Source of the DNA: Parasphingopyxis sp.
GTDB lineage: Bacteria > Pseudomonadota > Alphaproteobacteria > Sphingomonadales > Sphingomonadaceae
Assembly: GCF_028279465.1 (NCBI RefSeq)
Contig: NZ_JANQNS010000017.1
Location: 45,133-109,132, forward strand
Direction of reading: 5' to 3'
Length of the DNA: 64,000 nt
Every line of letters begins with the position of its first letter. Position 1 is the stretch's first letter. The notes beneath the pieces were generated by a model, which saw only the letters and a program-made list of their open reading frames with translations, was not told where the DNA came from and did no database searches. Below are positions 26,753 through 33,895 of this stretch, piece after piece. Both the position numbers and the translations under genes were made by a program.

Positions 26753-27946
26753 ATGAACATCCATGAATATCAAGCCAAGGAACTGCTCGCCGAATTCGGC
26801 GTCGGCGTGCCGAAGGGCGTGGCCGCGACGACCGTCGAAGAGGCGGTTGCCGGAGCCGAAGATCTGCCCGGGCCGCTCTATGTCGTGAAGGCGCAGATTC
26901 ACGCTGGCGGTCGCGGCAAGGGCAAGTTCAAGGAACTCGGCCCGGACGCCAAGGGCGGCGTGCGGCTCGCGAAATCCGTCGAGGATGTCCGGCAGGACGC
27001 CGGGGAGATGCTCGGCAATACGCTGGTGACCGTGCAGACGGGCGAAGCGGGCAAGGAAGTCAATCGGCTCTACGTGACCGACGGCGTCGATATCAAAGAG
27101 GAATATTATCTGGCGCTGCTTGTCGACCGGGCGACGGGCCGGGTCGCGATGGTCGTCTCGACCGAGGGCGGCATGGATATCGAGGCTGTCGCGCATGATA
27201 CGCCGGAAAAGATCGCGACGATCACCATCGATCCGCTGGCAGGTTTCACCGAAGCTGATGGGCGCAAAGCCGCCGATGCGCTGCAGCTGTCCGGCGATCT
27301 CGCCGACGCCTGCGTGAAGCTGACCGCCAATCTCTACGAGGCCTTCACCAAGCTCGATTGCTCGATGCTGGAAATCAACCCGCTCGTCGAAACGGACGAT
27401 GGCCAGCTGCTCGTGCTCGACACCAAGATGAGCTTCGATTCCAACGCCGAGTTCCGCCATCCGGACTGGGAAGAGCTGCGCGACGAGAGCGAAGAGGATC
27501 CGATGGAGCTCGAAGCCTCGAAGCACGATCTCGCCTATATCAAGCTGGACGGCAATATCGGCTGCATGGTGAACGGCGCGGGCCTCGCCATGGCGACGAT
27601 GGATATCATCAAGCTCAACGGTGCCTTCCCGGCGAATTTTCTGGACGTTGGCGGCGGCGCGTCGAAGGAGAAGGTGACGGCCGCGTTCAAGATCATCCTG
27701 TCCGACCCCGCGGTCGAAGGTATTCTCGTCAACATCTTCGGCGGGATCATGCGCTGCGATATTATCGCGGAGGGCATCGTCGCGGCGGCGAAGGAAGTGG
27801 AGCTCGACGTGCCGCTGGTTGTTCGTCTGGAGGGGACGAATGTCGCGCAGGGCAAGGATATTCTGGCCGATAGCGGCCTGCCGATAGTGAGCGCCGTCGA
27901 TCTGGGCGATGCCGCGCGGAAAATTGTGGAGCAGGTGCAGAAGTAA
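26753..27946 (+). CDS. sucC: Succinate-CoA ligase (ADP-forming) beta subunit
   Basis: 397 residues from ATG 26753 (AGGAG upstream). [17 protein letters not shown] opens the ATP-grasp domain; [13 protein letters not shown] is the nucleotide-binding loop; LEINPLVE and the [12 protein letters not shown] phosphohistidine-partner region complete the family pattern. It forms succinate and ATP from succinyl-CoA in the TCA cycle. The alpha subunit gene sucD, usually adjacent, is not in the window; etfBA follow instead. Confidence 0.96.
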   Translation: MNIHEYQAKELLAEFGVGVPKGVAATTVEEAVAGAEDLPGPLYVVKAQIHAGGRGKGKFKELGPDAKGGVRLAKSVEDVRQDAGEMLGNTLVTVQTGEAGKEVNRLYVTDGVDIKEEYYLALLVDRATGRVAMVVSTEGGMDIEAVAHDTPEKIATITIDPLAGFTEADGRKAADALQLSGDLADACVKLTANLYEAFTKLDCSMLEINPLVETDDGQLLVLDTKMSFDSNAEFRHPDWEELRDESEEDPMELEASKHDLAYIKLDGNIGCMVNGAGLAMATMDIIKLNGAFPANFLDVGGGASKEKVTAAFKIILSDPAVEGILVNIFGGIMRCDIIAEGIVAAAKEVELDVPLVVRLEGTNVAQGKDILADSGLPIVSAVDLGDAARKIVEQVQK

Positions 27947-27957
27947 ACACATCCGCT

Positions 27958-28040
27958 CACCCTGAGCCTGTCGAAGGGTTGCTCTTCACTTTTCGGGCGT
28001 TGAAGAAAAGTACGGGGCTTCGACAACCTCAGCCCGAGCG
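27958..28040. repeat. CTTCGACA-type intergenic palindrome downstream of sucC
   Basis: CCTGAGCCTGTCGAAG (27961-27976) and CTTCGACAACCTCAG (28018-28032) are the arms of the same repeat type as at 26571-26645. Being just after sucC it may also act as a transcript-end stabilising hairpin. Confidence 0.65.
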
Positions 28041-28063
28041 GAAGAGAGGGATTAGAGTTGATT

Positions 28064-28078
28064 TGTTGCAGTGCAACA
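28064..28078. promoter_or_regulatory. Perfect palindrome in the etfB leader, PhaR-like
   Basis: TGTTGCAGTGCAACA is a perfect 7-1-7 palindrome 64 bp upstream of etfB. TGC-rich palindromes of this form resemble sites of the alphaproteobacterial PHB regulator PhaR; that link is from memory of the motif, not tested. Confidence 0.4.
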
Positions 28079-28089
28079 TGCTAGTGACG

Positions 28090-28105
28090 TTTACGTGAAC
28101 GTAAA
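28090..28105. promoter_or_regulatory. Perfect palindrome in the etfB leader, LiuR-like
   Basis: TTTACGTGAACGTAAA is a perfect 7-2-7 palindrome 37 bp upstream of etfB. It resembles the TTTACGTwwACGTAAA site of LiuR, a MerR-family regulator of branched-chain amino acid and fatty acid catabolism, whose regulon often includes electron-transfer flavoprotein genes. Confidence 0.5.
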
Positions 28106-28141
28106 GGGCCGCGACAGACAAGGCCCAGGAGGAATGAAGCG

Positions 28142-28888
28142 ATGAAAATTTTGGTGCCCGTCAAGCGGGTGATCGATTACAACGTCAAACCGCGGGTGAA
28201 GGCCGACGGCTCGGGCGTCGATCTGGCGAACGTCAAAATGTCGATGAACCCGTTCGACGAAATCGCCGTCGAAGAGGCGATCCGCCTCAAGGAAGCCGGC
28301 AAGGCGGAGGAAATCGTCGCCGTGTCGATCGGCCCGGCCAAGGCGCAGGAAACGCTGCGCACCGCGCTCGCCATGGGCGCCGACCGCGCGATCCTGATCG
28401 AGACCGATGACGATGTGGAACCGCTGGCCGTCGCGAAGCTCTTGAAAGCCGTCGCCGACGAAGAACAGCCGGGCCTCGTGATCCTCGGCAAGCAGGCGAT
28501 CGACGATGACAGCAATCAGACCGGCCAGATGCTCGCGGCATTGCTCGGCTGGGGCCAGGGCACCTTTGCCAACACGGTCGAGGTCGGTGATGGCAGTGTC
28601 GATGTGAAGCGCGAGATCGATGGCGGTCTGCAGACGGTGAAGCTCAGTCTCCCCGCGATCGTCACGACCGATTTGCGGTTGAATGAGCCGCGCTATGCCT
28701 CGCTCCCCAATATCATGAAGGCGAAGTCCAAGCCGCTCGATACGAAGACACCGGGCGATTATGGCGTCGATACCGCGCCGCGGCTGACGACCTCCAATGT
28801 CAGCGAACCGCCTAAGCGCGAAGCCGGCGAGATCCTCGAAGATGTGGATACGCTGGTCGCCAAACTCAAAGAAATGGGAGTCGCGTAA
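28142..28888 (+). CDS. etfB: Electron transfer flavoprotein beta subunit
   Basis: 248 residues with family marks [58 protein letters not shown] and the C-terminal AKSKPLDT segment. EtfAB accepts electrons from acyl-CoA and other dehydrogenases and passes them to ETF-ubiquinone oxidoreductase. Strong AGGAGG site before ATG. Overlaps etfA by 1 bp (TAATG). Confidence 0.97.
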   Translation: MKILVPVKRVIDYNVKPRVKADGSGVDLANVKMSMNPFDEIAVEEAIRLKEAGKAEEIVAVSIGPAKAQETLRTALAMGADRAILIETDDDVEPLAVAKLLKAVADEEQPGLVILGKQAIDDDSNQTGQMLAALLGWGQGTFANTVEVGDGSVDVKREIDGGLQTVKLSLPAIVTTDLRLNEPRYASLPNIMKAKSKPLDTKTPGDYGVDTAPRLTTSNVSEPPKREAGEILEDVDTLVAKLKEMGVA

Positions 28889-29817
28889 TGAAGACGCTCG
28901 TATGGGTCGAACATGACAATGCCGAGATGAAGGATGCGACGCTCGCCGCGGTGACGGCGGCGGCCAAGCTCGGCGAAGTGCACGCGCTGGTCGCCGGTTC
29001 CGGTTGCCAGGCCGTCGCCGATCAGGCTGCGAAAGTCGCCGGTGTCGCCACCGTGCATCTCGCGGACGATGCCGCTTATGCCAACGCGCTGCCGGAAAAT
29101 GTCGCGCCGCTGATCGCCGATCTGATGGGCAGTCACGACGCCTTCGTCGCCCCGGCGACCACGACCGGCAAGAATATCGCGCCGCGCGTCGCCGCTTTGC
29201 TCGACGTGATGCAGGTCTCCGACATTCTCTCCATCGAAGGCGACAAGACGTTCACGCGCCCAATTTACGCCGGCAACGCGATCGCGACCGTCACCAGCTC
29301 GGACGAGAAGCTCGTCATCACGGTGCGCGGCACGGCGTTCGACAAGGCGGCCGCCGAGGGCGGTTCGGCGTCTGTCGAGGCCGTTGGCGGTCCGGGCGAT
29401 GCGGGGCTTTCGAGCTTCGTTTCCGAAGAGATCGCCGAAAGCGACCGGCCGGAGCTCACCAGCGCCAAGATCATCGTCTCGGGCGGCCGCGCGCTGGGTT
29501 CCAGCGAAAAGTTCGAAGAAGTCATCACCCCGCTCGCCGACAAGCTCGGCGCGGGTATCGGGGCTTCGCGCGCCGCGGTCGATGCGGGCTATGTGCCCAA
29601 CGACTATCAGGTTGGCCAGACCGGCAAGATCGTCGCGCCGGAAGTCTATATCGCGATCGGCATCTCCGGCGCGATCCAGCACCTCGCCGGCATGAAGGAT
29701 TCGAAAACGATCATCGCGATCAACAAGGATGAAGACGCCCCGATCTTCCAGGTCGCCGATTACGGCATCGTCGCGGATCTCTTCAACGCGGTGCCGGAGC
29801 TGACCGAGAAGCTGTAA
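28888..29817 (+). CDS. etfA: Electron transfer flavoprotein alpha subunit
   Basis: 309 residues. FAD-binding C-terminal domain: [58 protein letters not shown] and [19 protein letters not shown]. The N-terminal domain carries the usual [12 protein letters not shown] segment. It forms the FAD-holding half of the heterodimer with EtfB. A strong hairpin terminator lies 29 nt after its stop. Confidence 0.97.
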   Translation: MKTLVWVEHDNAEMKDATLAAVTAAAKLGEVHALVAGSGCQAVADQAAKVAGVATVHLADDAAYANALPENVAPLIADLMGSHDAFVAPATTTGKNIAPRVAALLDVMQVSDILSIEGDKTFTRPIYAGNAIATVTSSDEKLVITVRGTAFDKAAAEGGSASVEAVGGPGDAGLSSFVSEEIAESDRPELTSAKIIVSGGRALGSSEKFEEVITPLADKLGAGIGASRAAVDAGYVPNDYQVGQTGKIVAPEVYIAIGISGAIQHLAGMKDSKTIIAINKDEDAPIFQVADYGIVADLFNAVPELTEKL

Positions 29818-29845
29818 CAGCGGACTGTCTTTGCAACGCAAAATC

Positions 29846-29880
29846 GGCGGCTTATGCTTTCGGGCATGAGCCGCCTTTTT
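29846..29880 (+). terminator. Rho-independent terminator of sucC/etfBA overlapping the next start codon
   Basis: GGCGGCTTATGC (29846-29857) pairs with GCATGAGCCGCC (29864-29875) over a 6-nt loop, with one G-T pair, followed by TTTTTCTTT. This is a textbook terminator. Its 3' arm and T-tract also encode the first residues (MSRLFL) of the following gene. Confidence 0.85.
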
Positions 29881-30783
29881 CTTTGGATTGGTTTTGCCGC
29901 TCTCGCCTCATTGTCCGGGGCGCTCCCAGCCTTTGCCCAAGAGCCGCTGCGGCTTGAGGGAGCGTCGCCGTGGAATATCCACTATGCGGACGATAGTTGT
30001 CAGTTGGCACGAGTTTTTGGTGAAGGCGAAGATCGCGCGACGCTGGTCATGCGCCAGTATGCGCCAGGCGATAGCTTTAGTTTGATTGTCGCGGGTCGGC
30101 CGTTTCGACCAACTCGGACCGATACAGTGGCCTCTGTCCGCTTGGGTTCGGAAATTGCGGTGCAAGAGATGCGGTATCTGCGTGGCACTGTTGGCGAAGA
30201 TCGGGCTTTGATATTCTTCACTGAAGCTCTGTTACGTCCGCTGACTGATGCCGAGCGGGAGGAATGGACCCGACTGATTGAAGACGAGCAGGGCCATCTC
30301 TTCGACCGTCCGGTAGCAACCGACGATGAAATCGCAGCCATCGACTTTATCGAGATTGATACCCGTCTTGGCCCACCTGTAAGGCTGGTTACGGGGTCGA
30401 TGGCACCGGCTTTTGAGGCGCTGAATGCTTGTACCGAAGAGCTTCTTACGCATTGGGATTGGGGCTTGGATGTAGAACGGCACAGAGGTATTTCGCAGGC
30501 GGCTCGACCGCTTGGATCACCGGGTCGATGGGTTACACCTAGCGATTATCCTCGGCCGGCCATACGCAGTGGAGCGCAGGCGATTGTCAATTTTCGACTT
30601 TTGGTTGATACCGACGGGCGTGTAGCAGGTTGCCACATTCAACAATCAATCGGTGATGAGGCGTTCGACAGGGCGGTGTGCAGGGCGCTCACTAATCGCG
30701 CCGAGTTTTCGCCCGCACTCGATGCCGAAGGCCAGCCAATGGCATCATATTATATGAGCCGCGTCGTATTCACGATACCCTAG
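29866..30783 (+). CDS. Exported protein with a TonB-C-like domain
   Basis: From ATG 29866 the 305-residue product has a signal peptide (MSRLFLWIGFAALASLSGAL..AFA). The C-terminal 90 residues fit the TonB C-terminal fold: YPRPAIRSGAQAIVNFRLLV, DTDGRVAGCHIQQSIGDEAFD, ICRAL-like VCRALTNRAEFSPA and a closing strand. The middle has no recognised domain. Free-standing TonB-C proteins of this type are common and uncharacterised in sphingomonads. ATG 29854 is an alternative start. Both lie within the etfA terminator hairpin, which would affect expression. Confidence 0.75.
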   Translation: MSRLFLWIGFAALASLSGALPAFAQEPLRLEGASPWNIHYADDSCQLARVFGEGEDRATLVMRQYAPGDSFSLIVAGRPFRPTRTDTVASVRLGSEIAVQEMRYLRGTVGEDRALIFFTEALLRPLTDAEREEWTRLIEDEQGHLFDRPVATDDEIAAIDFIEIDTRLGPPVRLVTGSMAPAFEALNACTEELLTHWDWGLDVERHRGISQAARPLGSPGRWVTPSDYPRPAIRSGAQAIVNFRLLVDTDGRVAGCHIQQSIGDEAFDRAVCRALTNRAEFSPALDAEGQPMASYYMSRVVFTIP

Positions 30784-30794
30784 CGAGCACTGCG

Positions 30795-31772
30795 TCAAAC
30801 CTCCGCCAGCAACCCCTCACTCACCGCCCACAGCCGCTCGGCGCTCTCGTCGCTGCACGCATGCGCGTCGACGCCGCGGTAGCGGGCCATGGGGTTTTCG
30901 GGGTCAGTTGGGGCGGCGATGTCGCAATCTTCGCAATAGACACCGGGCTTGCCGTCGAGCTTGGGCGAGGTTGCCGCCCATAGAGTGGTCGAGCAGCCCT
31001 GTTCGGGCGTCTTGAAACCGGCCTTGGCGAGTTCGGACGGCGAGCCATCTTCGTTGAGCCAGCCCAAAGCCACCTGTTCCTCGTGCGGTAAATGCCGCTG
31101 GAGCGGGGTGAAGATGCCGCCCGGATGGACGGCGAAGGCGAGGCCGCCCGCATCCCGCATCCGCCGGTTCAGGGCATTGGCGAACAGCGCATTGGCGGTC
31201 TTTGCCTGCCCATAGGCCTGCCATTTGTCGTACTCGCCGCTCTCGAACTGGATATCGTCCCAGCGGATGTCGGAAATCTTGTGCGCGGTCGAGGAGAGGG
31301 CGACGACGCGCGCGCCGGGTGTCTTTTCTATGAGCGGCATCAGGCCGAGCGTCAGCGCGAAATGGCCCATATGGTTGGTGCCGAACTGCGATTCCCAGCC
31401 GGGGCCGACGCGGGTCTCCGGGTTCGCCATGATCCCGGCATTGTTGATAAGGAGATCGAGCCGGTCGAGCGCGCGGGTCATCTCGTTGGCGAAGCGGCGC
31501 ACCGAAGCGAGATCGCCCAGATCCATCGGCGCGCTCGCGACATCGCCGTCGATGCCGCCCAGCGCATCCGCCGCTTTTTCCGGCGAGCGCACGGGCACAA
31601 CCACCTTCACACCCTTGGCCGCCAGCGCGCGGACCGTCTCCAGCCCGATCCCGCTATAGCCGCCGGTGACGATCGCGGTTTTGCCCGCAAGGTCGATATC
31701 GGCGATAACGACTGCGCCGTCTGTCTTGGCTGGAAAACCCGAATCCGTTGGTACCTGGTCTGCAACTGCCAT
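30795..31772 (-). CDS. Short-chain dehydrogenase/reductase
   Basis: 325 residues from ATG 31772 (GAGGAG upstream). Cofactor motif TAIVTGGYSGIGLETVRAL (TGxxxGIG), NNAG at LLINNAGIMA, catalytic Ser in VVALSSTAH and Tyr-x3-Lys in YGQAK. The layout matches the WW-oxidoreductase/protochlorophyllide-reductase-like SDRs. NAD(P)-dependent oxidoreductase; substrate unknown. Its promoter region is occupied by the nested hairpin element at 31791-32018. Confidence 0.93.
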   Translation of the reverse strand: MAVADQVPTDSGFPAKTDGAVVIADIDLAGKTAIVTGGYSGIGLETVRALAAKGVKVVVPVRSPEKAADALGGIDGDVASAPMDLGDLASVRRFANEMTRALDRLDLLINNAGIMANPETRVGPGWESQFGTNHMGHFALTLGLMPLIEKTPGARVVALSSTAHKISDIRWDDIQFESGEYDKWQAYGQAKTANALFANALNRRMRDAGGLAFAVHPGGIFTPLQRHLPHEEQVALGWLNEDGSPSELAKAGFKTPEQGCSTTLWAATSPKLDGKPGVYCEDCDIAAPTDPENPMARYRGVDAHACSDESAERLWAVSEGLLAEV

Positions 31773-31790
31773 CGGCGAATCTCCTCTCAA

Positions 31791-32018
31791 CCCTTCTCCC
31801 TTGATGGGAGTTCGGGGTCGATCATGCCCCCAGCATGATCTGAATAGCATGGGATGCTATTCACCCCGAACTGATATGGAGACTTGCCAGCGTGCTGGCT
31901 AGTCGGAGTTGGATGAGGGTGATCTATCCGATGGTCATTTGCCTAACCGAGAGATCACCCTCACCCTCCCACCGGCATGGCCGGTGGGCCCCTCCCTCTC
32001 CCATCAAGGGAGAGGGGC
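31791..32018. repeat. Nested-hairpin element with terminal inverted repeats (MITE-like)
   Basis: Terminal arms CCCTTCTCCCTTGATGGGAG (31791-31810) and CTCCCATCAAGGGAGAGGGG (31999-32018) match at 19 of 20 positions. Inside are further hairpins: TTCGGGGT/ACCCCGAA (31811-31870) enclosing GATCATGC/GCATGATC and TGAATAGCAT/ATGCTATTCA; GCCAGC/GCTGGC (about 31885); GAGGGTGATCT/AGATCACCCTC (31915-31962); CCACCGGC/GCCGGTGG (about 31970). No open frame of note. It looks like a non-autonomous structured repeat. Confidence 0.7.
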
Positions 32019-32021
32019 TTC

Positions 32022-32061
32022 AAAGAAGAAGCCCGGCCGAACTACAGGGGCTCGGCCGGGC
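32022..32061 (-). terminator. Terminator of carD
   Basis: GCCCGGCCGA (32031-32040) pairs with TCGGCCGGGC (32052-32061) over an 11-nt loop; on the minus strand TTCTTCTTTG follows. It lies 28 nt after the carD stop. A TTTT on the plus strand side makes it possibly bidirectional. Confidence 0.75.
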
Positions 32062-32089
32062 TTTTCCGCTCTCGCAATGAGATCGTATG

Positions 32090-32647
32090 TTACTTGGCCG
32101 CTTCCTTGGCCGCTTCTTCCTCTTCCTTGATGGCGTTCCAGTGGCTGGCCGCCTTGTTCAGGATGACGAGAAGCTTCTCCAGCGCGGTCGGCTCGTCCGT
32201 CTTTTCCATCGCCGCGAGTTCGCGCGCGAGCCGGCTCGAGGCCGCTTCGAAAATCTGGCGCTCCGAATAGCTCTGCTCGGGCTGATCGTCGGCGCGGAAC
32301 AGGTCGCGCGTCACCTCGGCGATCTGCAAGAGGTCGCCGGAATTGATCTTCGCTTCATATTCCTGGGCGCGGCGCGACCACATGGTGCGCTTGACCTTGG
32401 GCCGCCCTTCGAGCGTCTTGAGCGCGTCCTTCAGCGTCTTGTCCGAAGAGAGCTTGCGCATGCCCACGCCTTCGGCCTTGTTGGTCGGCACCCGCAGCGT
32501 CATCTTTTCCTTTTCGAAGCGCAGAACATAGAGTTCGAGCTGCATGCCCGCTATCTCTTCATTCTGGAGTTCGATCACGCGGCCGACGCCGTGCTTGGGG
32601 TAAACGACATAATCTCCGACTTCGAAGTCCAAAGCCTTGCTCGCCAT
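32090..32647 (-). CDS. carD: CarD family RNA-polymerase-binding regulator
   Basis: 185 residues. The N-terminal Tudor-like RNAP-interaction domain reads FEVGDYVVYPKHGVGRVIEL ... LELYVLRFEKEKMTLRVP; the C-terminal helical domain contains WSRRAQEYEAKINSGD and the RDLFRADDQPEQSYSERQIFE pattern of CdnL/CarD proteins. CdnL binds the beta subunit and stabilises open complexes at housekeeping promoters, including rRNA. ATG 32647. The 256-bp gap upstream has no gene. Confidence 0.95.
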   Translation of the reverse strand: MASKALDFEVGDYVVYPKHGVGRVIELQNEEIAGMQLELYVLRFEKEKMTLRVPTNKAEGVGMRKLSSDKTLKDALKTLEGRPKVKRTMWSRRAQEYEAKINSGDLLQIAEVTRDLFRADDQPEQSYSERQIFEAASSRLARELAAMEKTDEPTALEKLLVILNKAASHWNAIKEEEEAAKEAAK

Positions 32648-32903
32648 GTAGATACGACCTTTCTAGACGGTGGGCTGAGCGAATCGTGCAGCATCCCGTT
32701 GCGGGGCCATGCCTGCGCGATCGATTTTTCCAGCCTTTTCCGTACGTTAGCCAAATCGCGGGATACAAATGTTCCCGCTTCGAGACATTATGTAACAGAT
32801 TCGTAAGAAAAAATCCAGTGTTGCGCTGCGGCAATGGGTGCGAGGCCCGCAGAATGCTGCGGCGCGCGGGGCCTCCGAGCGGACGCCGGACGGGCTGTTG
32901 GCG

Positions 32904-33125
32904 TCAGTCTTCGATGGTCCAGCGGAACTGGAATTCCAGCTCCTCCATCCCGTCGCCGCGCTCATGCTCGATCGAGAATTCCGCCCGCGCGGGCACCCGG
33001 ATACGCTCATTATCGACCTGGATCTCGAACGCCTTGCCTTCTTTCATGCAGGCGACGAGCCGCTCGAGCTTCTCGATGTGCTGGCTGTCGGAATAGCTCT
33101 TGGTGACGTCGCGATGTGTGGCCAT
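32904..33125 (-). CDS. Amphi-Trp domain protein
   Basis: 73 residues from ATG 33125 (CCGGAGACC upstream). The sequence runs from a Ser/Tyr-rich start through a helix (HIEKLERLVACMKEGKAFEI) to EIQVDNERIRVPARAEFSIE and a closing MEELEFQFRWTIED, with the alternating aromatic strand that gives the amphi-Trp domain its name. Function unknown. It sits between carD and fdxA, all on the minus strand. Confidence 0.8.
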   Translation of the reverse strand: MATHRDVTKSYSDSQHIEKLERLVACMKEGKAFEIQVDNERIRVPARAEFSIEHERGDGMEELEFQFRWTIED

Positions 33126-33213
33126 GATGGTCTCCGGGTCGATGGGTCCGGATATCATGGCCGATAGCTGTTACAGCGATATGTCGAAAAGCGTCCCGCT
33201 TCGCGCCCCGCCC

Positions 33214-33552
33214 TTAATCTCCTTCGCCGGGTTCGGGCGAGAAATATTTCTCATACTTGCCCTCTTCGCCCTTGTGATTGTCGGCATCGTCGGGCGCTTC
33301 GCGGCTCTGGGTGATGTTCGGCCACTCTTCGGAGAATTTAGCGTTCAGCTCGAGCCATTTTTCCTGATCCGGTTCGGTGTCCGGCAGGATCGCCTCGGCC
33401 GGGCATTCGGGTTCGCACACGCCGCAATCGATGCATTCGGCTGGATGGATGACGAGCATATTCTCGCCTTCGTAGAAACAGTCCACCGGACAGACTTCCA
33501 CACAGTCCATATATTTGCATTTGATGCAGGCATCGGTGACGACATAGGTCAT
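33214..33552 (-). CDS. fdxA: Ferredoxin FdxA (7Fe-8S type)
   Basis: 112 residues from ATG 33552. [20 protein letters not shown] with C-x7-C-x3-CP provides the 3Fe-4S ligands, and [16 protein letters not shown] provides the 4Fe-4S ligands. The C-terminal tail with [17 protein letters not shown] is typical of alphaproteobacterial FdxA. Cytosolic electron carrier. Lies after the S4 and helicase genes, an arrangement common in alphaproteobacteria. Confidence 0.96.
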   Translation of the reverse strand: MTYVVTDACIKCKYMDCVEVCPVDCFYEGENMLVIHPAECIDCGVCEPECPAEAILPDTEPDQEKWLELNAKFSEEWPNITQSREAPDDADNHKGEEGKYEKYFSPEPGEGD

Positions 33553-33610
33553 TGGCGCGGCTCTCCTCACTGGTCGCGTGGATTCTGCTAGCCATGAGAT
33601 GACGCCCGCG

Positions 33611-33895
33611 TCAACGCCTGTTGTCGGCGATCCTTTCTACGCGGCGGTAAATCTCTTCTACCAGCTTGGGGGACACGCGGCGTTCGGGCAGGGACATGAT
33701 CCGGATCACGCGCACGCCGTTCGGCATCGGTACGCTCAGCACATCGCCGACGCGCACCATGGCATGGGCGCGATCGATGCGGCGGCCGTCGCAGCGGATA
33801 TGGCCTTTCTCGGCGATCTTGCGGGCGAGGCTGCGCGTGCGGGTGAGCCGCGAGAACCAGAGGAACTTGTCGATCCTGAGCCCGTCCGCGCTCAT
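33611..33895 (-). CDS. S4-domain RNA-binding protein (HslR-like)
   Basis: 94 residues. S4 fold: [61 protein letters not shown]. coli HslR is a heat-shock S4 protein that recycles stalled 50S-nascent-chain complexes; this is its likely counterpart. It overlaps the end of the helicase gene by 4 bp, so the two are coupled. Confidence 0.9.
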   Translation of the reverse strand: MSADGLRIDKFLWFSRLTRTRSLARKIAEKGHIRCDGRRIDRAHAMVRVGDVLSVPMPNGVRVIRIMSLPERRVSPKLVEEIYRRVERIADNRR

